Part shown: positions 1-8,641 of the stretch, one piece after another
Layout: every line of letters begins with the position of its first letter
Position numbering within the stretch: the stretch's first letter is position 1
Assembly: GCA_001931905.2 (NCBI GenBank)
Contig: MSJI02000298.1
Coordinates: 1 to 21,920 of the forward strand
DNA length: 21,920 bases
Reading direction: 5' to 3'
Source: Cladosporium sp. IMV 00045
Taxonomy: Eukaryota > Ascomycota > Dothideomycetes > Cladosporiales > Cladosporiaceae
Position numbers and translations under genes: made by a program
Notes under the pieces: generated by a model
The model's input: the letters and a program-made list of their open reading frames with translations, nothing else
Database searches by the model: none
What the model was told of the DNA's origin: nothing

Positions 1-1
1 T

Positions 2-349
2 GGTGGTGAGATATCTGCAGTCAAGCTCATCCTTGTGTCTGGCTCGGAAAGCGGCAGACCAGTTTTTGCCGGGCTCAGTTCCACATAAAGTAGCAGCCCA
101 AGCTCTTACCATTGACGGTGTAGGCGGGAGACACCACTCAGAGAGTCTATTAATCTGCTTTACAAGCATGCACTCTTGCTTGTGCGTAAGGAGTTGCTGC
201 ATGTGGTAGCCATTGGCTGTGGAGCGCGTCTTGCCGCGAAAGCGCTTGCTGAGGGTGCTTCTATCGACATTGAATTTTCTGGCTGCTTCAGATATATTTT
301 CAGATCCAGAGGATTTTAAAAATAAGACCGCTTCATCTATAGGAGCCAT
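2..349 (-). CDS. pogo/Fot1-type transposase, N-terminal part (runs off left edge)
   Basis: An open minus-strand frame starts at the ATG at 349-347 and runs without a stop to the window edge (116 codons). Residues 1-50 look like a Psq-type helix-turn-helix (AARKFNVDRSTLSKRF, then RGKT and NGY). The next part looks like a CENP-B-type HTH (LTHKQECMLVKQI, EWCLPPTP, AAFRARH). This is the usual N-terminal architecture of pogo/Fot1-like DDE transposases of the Tc1/mariner superfamily, which bind the element's terminal repeats. The catalytic domain would lie left of the window. The frame shares the layout of the transposase at 3828 but is clearly divergent from it, so this is a second family rather than another copy. 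No stop or frameshift is visible here. Its start lies only about 70 nt from the first HDAC-like codons, so the element lies where the HDAC's 5' end should be. Confidence 0.8.
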   Translation of the reverse strand, partial: MAPIDEAVLFLKSSGSENISEAARKFNVDRSTLSKRFRGKTRSTANGYHMQQLLTHKQECMLVKQINRLSEWCLPPTPSMVRAWAATLCGTEPGKNWSAAFRARHKDELDCRYLTT

Positions 350-399
350 GGCAGTGGAGATATCGCGTGTGGAAGTGCATTGATGACGAGTTGTGAAAG

Positions 400-433
400 T
401 GTGCACGAGCCAGGGATGTGCACGAGCCCGGGA
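400..433. repeat. 17-bp tandem duplication at the HDAC 5' break
   Basis: Two adjacent 17-bp units, 400-416 (TGTGCACGAGCCAGGGA) and 417-433 (TGTGCACGAGCCCGGGA), differ at one position. The second unit overlaps the HDAC-like H-P-x-K-P region, so a local duplication marks the damaged 5' end of the pseudogene. It may be a slippage or repair scar; the origin is inference. Confidence 0.75.
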
Positions 434-1581
434 AACCTTCTAACACTTGCGAAGCATGTTAGAACTATCCTTGGTTACGGCCTACAATACGCTATGAATT
501 CACATGGAGCTATTGCAGCAGGTAGATACCAAGCCTGCGCTTTTCACGACCCAGAGTACGTGGACTTTCTGTCTAAAGTCGCGCCAGAAACATCCGAATG
601 TCTGATTCAGCACCCGAAATACATGAAAGCCATCCCACGAGATCTCGACGACGATACAATCCGTCTGGGACCAAACAACATTTCCACCTCGCCAGGCGCC
701 GACCCAGTTCTTGCGGACATGAGAACCTACGTGTTCCTATATACCGGCGCATCGTTAGCAGCCAGCCACCAGCTTACGACGAATCATAGCGACATTGCGA
801 TCAACTGGTCCGGCGGCCTGCATCATGCCCACAAGTCTGAGGCTTCTGGCTTCTGTTACATCAACAATATTGTGCTTTCGGTCCTGGACATGATTCGAGT
901 CTGGCCGCGAGTCCTGTACATTGAAATCGATGTGCACCATGGCGATGGCGTGGAAGAGGCATTCGAAAATCAGCCGAGGGTGTTGACTCTCAGCTTTCAC
1001 CGATACGGTGCTTACGATGATCTTGACAACATAGTTTTTCCCGGTACTGGCGATCTAACCAATATCCGGTTGAAGAATACGATTGGTTAATACTTCGCAC
1101 TAAATATTCCCCTAAAATCTGGCATTAATGATGAACAGTACAATTGCATCTTCATGTCTATCGTCGGCCGTGCAGTAGATGCGTACAGCCCACGATTGTG
1201 CTGCAATGTGGAGCTGATTCTCTCGGAGGTGACCGACTTGGCCAATTCAATATGAACATGGAGCAGCACGGCGAGTGTGTGCGCTTCGTCAGGTCACCCA
1301 AACGACCCCTGCTTTTATTGGGCGGAGGTGGCTACACGGCCCGCAATGTTGCGAGAGCATGGTGTCAAAAAACCGCAATTGCAACCTACAACGAGCTTCC
1401 ATCCGCAATCCCCTTAGAATTGGTGGCCAGACCGAATTCAATCCAAGGCAAACAGCATGGTGATGGCAAGCTGTTCCCTCCTTTCCAGCGGTTACACCGT
1501 AATAAGTGTAGATGGTCGGATCTCGAGAGCATGGTCGAGAAAATAGCAGCGGATTTGCGGTATGTGGCACGATGTCCTTGA
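421..1581 (+). pseudogene. histone deacetylase (Rpd3/Hos2-like), broken copy
   Basis: Class I/II zinc HDACs remove acetyl groups from histone lysines. The family core is plain here: TGASLAAS, INWSGGLHHAHKSEASGFC, IEIDVHHGDGVEEAF, FPGTGDL, then [17 protein letters not shown] and [16 protein letters not shown]. The active-site HH pair, the zinc-binding D and H of DVHHGDG, the D of GADSL and the Y of GGGGYT are all kept. The frame is broken three times. An H-E-P-G-K-P stretch (421-438) reads in a different frame from the LTLAKH that follows. An in-frame TAA sits at 1088-1090, with homology continuing straight through it ([17 protein letters not shown]). A frameshift near 1190 separates VDAYSP from [11 protein letters not shown]. 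The first roughly 30 family residues and any promoter are missing, because transposase sequence begins at 349. Homology through the stop argues against an intron. The two longest open pieces are 383-1090 and 1144-1581. Family certain; the exact paralogue is not. Confidence 0.88.
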
Positions 1582-2133
1582 GTGAAGATGGATCGAATGC
1601 CGCGAAACCGTGTGATAGAAAGGGCGATGAGGGATATTGACAATGCAATGAGGCGTAACAGAGACGAGCGCGAGAGAAATTGGAGCGAAAGGGCGCCTGC
1701 ACGCCTAAGTGAGTGCCGATGAGGAATCGATCGCAGCGCACTCTTCCTGTTCTGTTGCTGATTGGGCCGCGACCCCAATTAGTGAAACACGCGTCTACTG
1801 CATGCAAGAAAGGCTTGAGAGGTCCGTCATGAGCAAGGCTGTTGAGTGCTGACGCGGCTGGCAGAATGCACGCGCAAGTGGTCTAGATCTGCGAATATTT
1901 GGAATGGAACGCCTCTGTTGCAGCCGTACTCGTACACAATTTGGAAGTTTGCGAGCAATTTGTGAGGTATCCGGTTCAACTCAACCCTGGTATCCCATAA
2001 CAGATAAATTACATGTCTGCATATCTCTAGTAAGTAAAAAAGGTAAATAGTCCCGTACGCTCCGCATGGACGTCTTGTCCGATGCCTGCCGCTATACTCT
2101 CAATTCTAACGCTGTCTTCACAACAAGAAAAGT
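1582..2133. other. intergenic, no gene recognised
   Basis: Sequence between the HDAC pseudogene and the 3' end of the minus-strand gene ending at 2134. It has short AT-richer stretches around 2000-2050, and I see no coding signature. A GGTTCAACTC string near 1973 recalls a tRNA B-box but lacks a pairing T-stem. Confidence 0.5.
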
Positions 2134-2676
2134 CTACTGGACACAGCAGCCATCATGCTCTTCTTCAGCAATGCGCTCCGAGACTGACACAATCGTGATT
2201 CTCAACATGTACTGCTTGGCTGCTAGCAGTTGAGAAGCGACGTGCCAATTCATACAGTCGACGGCATGAAATTCCTCGTTTTTCACATGATTGTAAAGAT
2301 GAAGCCAGCAGTACAAGTCGCCAGATACTGTCGTAGGTCTCGTGTCCAGAGCTCGTGCCGTGAGGATATCCTTTGCATCTTTGAAAGGCAGGAATATAGG
2401 GATCTCGACGTCGACACAATTTGCCGAGAGGCCAGCGCCCGGCATGATCTGGAGAACGGCATGGTCACGGAAAATGAGAGGTTCCCTGAAGACGATAGCG
2501 CATGTAGCTTTCGTTGGAGACAATCCGGCTCCTCTTTCAAGGTAATGACTTTCAAGCGACTCTCCGTGACCAGAGGGTCTATCGTAGGGGGGTGGCGAAT
2601 CTTCTGTATCGGATAGTGGAATGGTGGGAAGAGAATCTTGTGTGCGAAGCTGTGTGGCGACAATTCCTTCAATCAT
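2134..2676 (-). CDS. orphan 180-aa protein with CaaX-like C-terminus
   Basis: A single-exon minus-strand frame. The ATG at 2676 is fixed as the start by an in-frame TGA two codons upstream. I do not recognise the protein. The first 50 residues are Ser/Pro/Asp-rich (EDSPPPYDRP). The rest alternates hydrophobic and charged stretches, including IPIFLPFKDAKD and DLYCWLHLYNHVKNEEF. That pattern faintly resembles degenerate fungal BTB/POZ-like proteins, but I would not assign the fold. The last four residues are C-C-V-Q after EEEHDG. This fits a CaaX prenylation box, and a Gln at the X position generally favours farnesyltransferase, so membrane anchoring is possible (inference). There is no signal peptide or membrane helix. 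It lies between a dead HDAC and a dead transposon, so it may be lineage-specific. The plus-strand frames over the same stretch look like shadows. Confidence 0.5.
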   Translation of the reverse strand: MIEGIVATQLRTQDSLPTIPLSDTEDSPPPYDRPSGHGESLESHYLERGAGLSPTKATCAIVFREPLIFRDHAVLQIMPGAGLSANCVDVEIPIFLPFKDAKDILTARALDTRPTTVSGDLYCWLHLYNHVKNEEFHAVDCMNWHVASQLLAAKQYMLRITIVSVSERIAEEEHDGCCVQ

Positions 2677-2983
2677 CCTTCAAGAGTCGCGACTTGCGAA
2701 AGAGAACGGCGATGCCAGACAACAAATTTGGTCCCAAAGTGCGTCGTTTTGTGTAAGTACGCGTTCAATTAACCTATAGGAAGGAGCTCATGAGTTTCCT
2801 TGGCGATTGTAGGCAAAGTGTTTTTTTGGGACGAAATGGTGCAACTCTTTTTTTCGATGACTCCTTCAACGATATGGTGCCTGAGCGAAGGGGTGTCGGA
2901 TGTCCCCCGCTCGCCAAAATCAAGCTTGATCAGCTAAGTTCCAATTGATCGGTGAGGCACTCCAGGTTAAGGGTTGTCTTGAA

Positions 2984-3009
2984 AATGTGTCTTGCTAATG
3001 TGTCTTGCT
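2984..3009. repeat. 13-bp perfect tandem duplication
   Basis: The unit AATGTGTCTTGCT occurs twice back to back (2984-2996 and 2997-3009) with no mismatch, in non-coding sequence. It looks like a recent replication-slippage or repair footprint; no function is implied. Confidence 0.8.
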
Positions 3010-3613
3010 GAAATGCTTCCTGTTCATCAGCAATACTATGCAAATGATTAAATAGGATGCACAAAATGCGAGGCCAAGCCAGGCCGGATGTATGGCGGGA
3101 CGGTCATCGAGTCAAATGGCTTGAATCAGCAGACGAGGAGCGTTGCACGGAAGAAAAGCGGCTTCCAATTGAACACCTGAGAACTTTCAAGCGACACTAT
3201 CCAGAGTGGGCAACAAAAAGCTCGTTTGGTAACAATGGAATTTATTGAGCAAACGAGCAGATGAGCAATTGCACAAACGATAGAGTGAAGATGCAGACTT
3301 TGTATCTTTTCGGCGTTAGGCGTGTTCATCAAACCCCTCAGCATTACCCTGATACCCCTACCTTTCAGAGCAAGTAACGAGGAAGACAGAGCGATGGTAG
3401 ATTTGTGGCGTCTTTTCCACAAAGCGCTGCCTTCCCTTTCGCAGATCAAGCACGAATGGCCAATCTAAAAGAAGTGTTTGCACGCGGGCAGTCAATGCAC
3501 GCGTCGCGCGTCGTACCCAGTAGCCTGCGGAAACACAATATACGCGTACACGCCACCGCAAGTGGAAGATCGCTGATAATAGCGAGCTGGCGAAGTGTCG
3601 GGGCGATGGAGGT

Positions 3614-3629
3614 GGCCGCCGTGGCGGCC
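3614..3629. other. short GC-only hairpin
   Basis: GGCCGCC, a GT spacer and GGCGGCC form a perfect 7-bp inverted repeat with a 2-nt loop. It lies in GC-rich sequence about 130 bp left of the pogo-like element. It may be chance in GC-rich DNA; nothing links it to a terminator or an element end. Confidence 0.4.
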
Positions 3630-3758
3630 AATACCCAGCGCGCGCTTGTCGCCAGGACTAGAAGCTCAGTTCTACCGAGGAAGGCACGAAGGAGACTTTG
3701 CGCAAGTGCAGCCAGCGACCAAGGATTTGGAGCAGCCGTTGGGTAGAAGCTCTCCACA

Positions 3759-3778
3759 CGTCAGGCACGCTCGACGCG
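3759..3778 (+). repeat. left terminal inverted repeat of the pogo-like element
   Basis: The sequence CGTCAGGCACGCTCGACGCG pairs with the complement of 5813-5832 at about 17 of 20 positions, with an uninterrupted 11-base core TCAGGCACGCT. It lies about 50 bp upstream of the transposase ATG at 3828, the expected place. Confidence 0.7.
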
Positions 3779-3827
3779 ACACAAACGCGCCCTCTTCTCT
3801 ACGTGATTTCTCAACGTCCGCATCTCA

Positions 3828-5724
3828 ATGGACATAGCACTTGCAGAATTAAGATCTTTCGATAGCCTGAAGATAACTGATGTCGCAAGACAGCATGGGA
3901 TTACCAGATCCGCGCTTAGCAAGCGTGTTCATGCGAAAACCTCCTCAAGAGCTCGGGGCTACGAGTCTCAGAGAGTGCTCAACGACAAGCAAGAAGAAGA
4001 GCTTGTAAACTACATACATCACCTTTGCGAGCATTGTCTTCCACCTAAACCCAAGATCGTCGCCAATGTCGCCCGAGACTATATGGGAGAAAGATTTCAA
4101 AAACCTGGTCCTCGCGTTTCGTCGCAAGACACAAGCACAGGCTTGATGCCCGATATCTCAATACAATCGAACTCGCACGCCACAAAGCTGGCTCCAGAAG
4201 TAGCTATGAGGGCTACTTCGCCATCAATGATCAGAATGTAGAAGAATACATGATAAGTGGTGACAATATATACAACATGGACGGGAAGATCTTCCTCATC
4301 GGCAAGCTGCAAAAGACCCGAATGATTTTGGCACGAGAGCTGTACGAGCGAGGAAGCCTCGTAAAAGCAGGCCAGGGCGGAAGTAGAGAGTGGATCACTG
4401 TTGTGGCCACGATCTGCGCAGATGGTACGAAGTTCTCGCCAGCTCTAATCTACAAGGCGATCTCTGGTAATTTGCAAGACACATGGCTCAACGACTTCGA
4501 TCCGAAGGAACACGAATGCCGCTTCGCCTCATCGCCTGATGGGTGGATGGGCGACGAGCTTTTTTGCAGCTGGCTGACTGGCCTGTTCGAGAAGGAGACG
4601 TCGTCCAAAGCGAGGCGATCTCACAGGCTCTTATTCGTTGATGGGCACGGCTCACACGTCAACATGAAGTTCCTCAACTGGTGCGAGCAGCATAAGATCC
4701 TCCTTGCTGTCTACCCGCTTCACTCTACACACGGGCTGCAGCCTCTAGATGTGAACGTCTTTGCCCCACTGGCCAATTACTACAGCCAGGCGCTCGATGA
4801 CTTGGTCAGGAAGTCAGAAGGCCACACGAGCATCAGCAAACGAGATTTCTTCTCACTTTTCTGGCCAGCCTTCGAGAAGGCCTTTACGAAGAAGAGTATA
4901 GCACCAGCTTGGTCGAAGACCGGGATCTGGCCTTTGGATTCTCAGAAAGTGCTCAAATCCTTCCCTGCGGCTTAGGAAGCTGAGACCAGGACTCAGCGAA
5001 GCACGAAACGATGGAGCGACAGTCCACCGAGCATATACGATTCGCCGTCGAAGACAAAGAGACTAAGAAGTATGCTCAGCGTCAGCTCGGCACACAGCGA
5101 CAACAAGACGCAAAAGACGCTGGAGAGGCTCAGCGACATTGTGCTCGACTCTCGGCCAAGCTTGTGTTATCAAATCTGAAGGTGAAGCAACTAAGTGAGT
5201 TTTTTCACGGAAAGAAAAAGCGGAAGAGGAGGAAGAGGAAGGCTATAGACGAGTTAAGGACATCTGGCCCATGTGGGACGCTGTTTATAAGCCCTTCCAA
5301 AATCCAGAAGACGCGAGACATTGCATCGAGCAGAGAGCGAGAGAAGGAGAATTCGCAGCAAGAAAAAGAGGTCAGGGCTCCAGAAAGAGCTGAGAAGAAG
5401 GCGCAGAATGAGGTATAAGCGCAGAGGAAGCGAGATGAACGAGCTACAGCTGCTTTTGCTCGCAAGACAGCTGTAGCTCAGAAGAAGGCCGCAGCACAGG
5501 CGTCACGAGAGGCTAGGAAATCTCAGAAACAGAATGATATGAAATCAAGGGCTGCGAGCAGGCGGCTGCAAAGCTTATCAAAGAAACAACCAGCTGCTGA
5601 GAGTGTTTCAAACACCCTACGAGAGCCAGTAGTCATTGAGCCTGTGAGCAGGCGACCGCGGCGAAAGGCCGGCCAGTGCGCCGACCAGTCCGGTTCAGAA
5701 TATAAATTTGTCACAGACTTGTAG
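3828..5724 (+). pseudogene. pogo/Fot1-type DDE transposase, degenerate
   Basis: The transposase cuts and rejoins element ends. 3828-4110 encodes a Psq HTH (VARQHGITRSALSKRV) and a CENP-B-like HTH (LNDKQEEELVNYI, CLPPKP). A frameshift near 4100-4120 moves the frame to RFVARHKHRLDARYL and on into the catalytic DDE_1 domain. The three acidic residues are visible: D at 4280 (YNMDG), D at 4640 (FVDGHGSH) and D at 4748 (LQPLDVNVF). The last two lie 36 codons apart, a DD35D spacing normal for pogo-like enzymes. After YNMD the usual E-x-G is altered to G-K-I. A TAG at 4973 is followed by more same-frame, transposase-like sequence. A second frameshift between about 5000 and 5190 leads into a Lys/Arg/Glu-rich, probably coiled-coil tail, which has an in-frame TAA at 5416 and ends at 5724. 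At least two frameshifts and two stops make it non-functional. Confidence 0.88.
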
Positions 5725-5812
5725 CATGGTACTGTAGCTTCTTGATGGTATGTTCTCAGCTGGATTGAGTTGTTATGTGAGATACAAGTTGTGGAAGCTC
5801 CTCGACACCGGG

Positions 5813-5832
5813 CCCGTCAAGCGTGCCTGAGG
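5813..5832 (-). repeat. right terminal inverted repeat of the pogo-like element
   Basis: Read on the minus strand this is CCTCAGGCACGCTTGACGGG, the partner of 3759-3778. The TA that follows at 5833 fits a Tc1/mariner target site. It lies 89 bp after the last transposase-like stop. Confidence 0.7.
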
Positions 5833-5834
5833 TA

Positions 5835-6167
5835 GGGAAAGCTTCTACACTATGAAGGTGTCGATAAGTTACCGTTGTCAACTATTTGAGGATTTGTTTC
5901 GCTTCTCCTACACCGTGATTGGGTATGCTCATTGAAGTGACAGAAACCCTATGGGATCACAGGCAAGCTTTTGTCCATGACATCGGCTGAATCAATATGC
6001 AAATGGAAAACCGTAACACATTCGATGGAGAAACTAGAGCTAAAGTTATAATTCATCCTTCCTCCTTGTTTTTTTTTTAGGCTGTCGAAATCGAGATAGC
6101 GAAATCAAATGATTAAACCAGCAGCCGCAAAAGACATGCAGAAACCAGACACAGGATTTGTCTGCTG
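5835..6167. other. intergenic, no gene recognised
   Basis: Lies between the right end of the pogo-like element and the stop codon of the minus-strand gene ending at 6168, and so should contain that gene's 3' untranslated region. A T-run at about 6069-6078 reads as an A-run on the transcribed strand. No frame worth calling. Confidence 0.5.
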
Positions 6168-8416
6168 TCAAGTCTGCACACCGCCACCCAGTGATGATTG
6201 TAGAACCTTCATCTGTTCCATGAGCATCTCAACCTGCGTCTTCATAAATTCTGCAACAGTGTCAGCTCTGTCACCGACTCTCGCTTGTTTCGAAATGCTA
6301 CACACCTAGCTGCGACTTCTGACTATGGTCGACCTTCTGAGATTTGGCGGGCTTCGAGGCCGCAGGTGCGCTCTTTTTCTTTGACGGGGGGCCTTCCTGT
6401 ACCGGGGCTGCCTTTTGTGTCGAGGGCGCAGGTGGCTCGTCTGCTGAGTATTCCCCAGATGCGACGTCATCTCCATCGTCTTCGTACAGTTCGGGCCAGA
6501 CCTCTTTGATCCATCCATCGACGCTGGCTTTGCCCATGGCGCGATCGAGCTGAGACTGGAAGTAATGGCGTTCAATGGACGGGTCGTCATCTCCGAACCT
6601 TCCACCAATGATTGTGCGACTGTATGTGTTCCGCTGTGTTGCAATGAAAGTACAATGTAGATCAGTGATCGACTTGGTTTTGAGAAGTTTCAAGTCTGTC
6701 TGACGTTGGATGTGACGAGCGTTGCTAAGTGCCTGGTATTCTTTGAGCTTGCTGCGTCCAAACGGCCCCGCTGCGGTAAGCTCGCACAGCGCTGGCGCTG
6801 CTTCTGGCTCATTCATGCGGATCAAGAGTGAGTGTCCGCGCCCAACCTCCAGGTAACCTTCAATCTTCCTTGTATGACCACCATCCAGCACATGGGTTGG
6901 ATCGCAATCTATCTTGACAGCATCTGGGAATACGTCGGCACTGCTCTTTCCAACATTGCTTGTCTCTCCAGACGCGACATTTGCGCCTCCCGGAGATGGA
7001 GACTGTCCCGTTGAAGACCCTTCCTCGCCAGCTACGGAAGTCCCTGGCTGCTGATTTGGATCCGAACTATCGGATCTTGCCCGATCAGCTGTGACCTGAC
7101 TGGAGCTGTGCTGCCCACTAGTTGCGACCTTCTTTATAAGCCAGGCGTCGAGATCCGATCGCCAGAGGTCAGGGTGTTCGTGGTAGTCCTTGTCTGGATG
7201 ATCTTTGATAAAATCTCTGGCGAGTTTGACTTTCTGCCCCACGGTACTTTCGATCAGGTCAAACCACTCCCCTGGGTGTCCCGCCCGTTCCAAGGCCTTC
7301 CTGAGGAGATCATACTCAGTCTTAACATCATTGGCCTCTCCGAGACTGTCTTGTCCCGTGGCTACCAACTGCTCGACGAACTCTACTATCATCTGTGTGA
7401 TTCGAATGTCGGGGACACGCTGATCGGTCAGGCTCTGGATCTTTTCCTCATCCTTTTTCACATCCGCATTGTACCTCGTGACATACTCTGAACTCAATTT
7501 GCCGATGGTGTCGTTCAATATTCCAAGCCGCTTGCCGCATTCATCACGAATCAGCTCTGGAGACTGTGCAATCTTTTGTAGCAGTAAGCCAGCTTCCGCT
7601 CGAACATCGTCCATGGTCGCGCTCTTTGGCAGTCTCAACGCCTTGTTTTGCTTGGGAGGGGCCTCCTTTCGGTGATCCATCTTGCTCCAGTATTTGTCCT
7701 CGTAGCCTGGCGGAGTATGTACCGCTTGATCGTTTTCATCTTTGATTTCTTCCCCCTTCTTGTCCCCATCCCTGTGAAGATAGGTGGGTTGGAAGTCTCC
7801 CGGATAACCTGAGTCCGCCCATGTTTTCATCCGCTTCACATTCGAGTCCCATTCAGCCTTGAGATCTTTATGCTTTGAGACCACACTCTCTAGATCTGTC
7901 GTTGTGAGTGAATTGTCGGACGACGGGATCGGGGAAGTACCTACAATTGTACCCTTCGACTCTCTTGGTCCTATCCGCATCAGTCTCCAGCACGACGCGC
8001 AATTGCTGTAGAAGATACTGATTGACCTCGTGGCCATTCCGGAAGCTCATGTTAGCAAGAATCTGCCGGGAACCGTTCCCATCTTCCTCAGCCTCTCCAG
8101 CCTTCACGAAACCGTCTGGATTGACACTCTCGACCTCCTCCTTGAGGGCTATGTAACGGCCCCACTCAGATGCGTTGTATGCTTCCCATTTTTTTCTATT
8201 GTCTTCTCTCTCCTCATCCGTAGCCATTCGATCGTCTAGGCTCTGCTCATCTTCAGGTTCTTCTACGTCCTTTTTGGGCGCAAGCTTGGGTTTCGGAAAG
8301 TTTCCTTCCGCGAGACGGAACCCATTATCGACGGCGTTGTTCGGTGTGGTCTCGTGGCCGGGGTGTGTGTTGCCTAAGACAGGAGGTACCGTAGCGGTCT
8401 GCGTTTGGCTTTCCAT
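6168..8416 (-). CDS. uncharacterised 714-aa protein, three exons
   Basis: I join three minus-strand exons: 8416-7945, 7895-6306 and 6250-6168 (2145 nt, 714 codons plus stop). The frames of exons 1 and 2 overlap, but the charged, helix-like reading runs on only through a 49-nt intron (GTAGGT donor, CTCAC branch, ACAG acceptor). Exon 2 would end at a TAG inside a GTGTGT donor. A 55-nt intron with CTGAC branch and GCAG acceptor leads instead to EFMKTQVEMLMEQMKVLQ, a short amphipathic coiled-coil-like tail. I do not recognise the family. The N-terminus is polar and acidic. The middle (about residues 160-420) is charged and mostly helical. A Ser/Gly/Gln-rich linker follows. A more globular part contains IEGYLEVGRGHSLLIRMNEP and RTIIGGRFGDDD. 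Near the C-terminus is a Lys-rich KKKSAPAASKPAKSQK stretch that could be a nuclear signal. There is no signal peptide or membrane helix. A start at 8551 is possible but reads less like protein. Confidence 0.65.
6251..6305 (-). other. intron 2 (55 nt) of the 714-aa gene
   Basis: Donor GTGTGT at 6305, branch-like GCTGAC and acceptor GCAG at 6251. Splicing avoids the in-frame TAG at the donor and adds a 27-residue Met/Gln/Glu-rich helix ending at the TGA at 6168. Confidence 0.65.
7896..7944 (-). other. intron 1 (49 nt) of the 714-aa gene
   Basis: Donor GTAGGT at 7944, branch-like ACTCAC and acceptor ACAG at 7896. The length changes the frame by one, exactly what is needed to link the two overlapping open frames (phase 1). 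An alternative donor 5 nt downstream is possible but pairs with a poorer acceptor. Confidence 0.6.
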
Positions 8417-8641
8417 CTTGTTACGTTTCGGTGCAGTTTGTATAGCGTCTTTATTGATACTGTATGCTTGGTGATAATGTTGGTGGCGGCAGATCTCTGT
8501 GCATTTCATCTTGATCGATTTATATAGACACCTGCTCACCGTATACTTCATCCCACTACAGTACCACCGAGGGGGTGTAATTCGGGGGCTTCGAGGACCC
8601 TTTCAATCTACAATCCTGCATGAACGGCGAACTCTTCATTG

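Larger units (their letters stand above)
2677..3758. other. intergenic, 1.1 kb without a supported gene
   Basis: Holds T-runs at about 2819-2827 and 2846-2853, a 13-bp tandem duplication (2984-3009) and a GC-rich hairpin (3614-3629). Short open frames on both strands (for example 3405-3746 plus and 3446-3757 minus) overlap each other and show no motif or compositional sign of being genes. The right end abuts the left terminal repeat of the pogo-like element. Confidence 0.5.
3759..5832 (+). mobile_element. pogo/Fot1-like DNA transposon, inactive copy
   Basis: A 2.07-kb element bounded by imperfect terminal inverted repeats and carrying one degenerate transposase in the plus direction. Reading inward, the left end (3759-3778) and the reverse complement of the right end (5813-5832) share TCAGGCACGCT and GACG with few mismatches. 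The right end is followed by TA at 5833-5834, the target dinucleotide normally duplicated by Tc1/mariner-superfamily elements. The left end is preceded by CA (3757-3758), so the left TA may have mutated, or the boundary may be off by a few bases. The length fits full-size Fot1/pogo elements of about 2 kb. The transposase is broken, so this copy could move only if supplied in trans. Confidence 0.75.

Noticed and set aside
1965..2000. A tRNA B-box-like string (GGTTCAACTC)
   Set aside because: The five bases on each side do not pair as a T-stem, and no A-box, anticodon arm or acceptor stem can be placed upstream.
3405..3757. Overlapping frames on both strands, one with a hydrophobic Ala/Leu-rich start
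   Set aside because: Antisense frames in GC-rich DNA often look like this. There is no motif, and the two exclude each other.
6109..6509. Plus-strand frames across the 3' part of the 714-aa gene
   Set aside because: The minus strand has a coherent spliced gene here; the plus frames are shadows.
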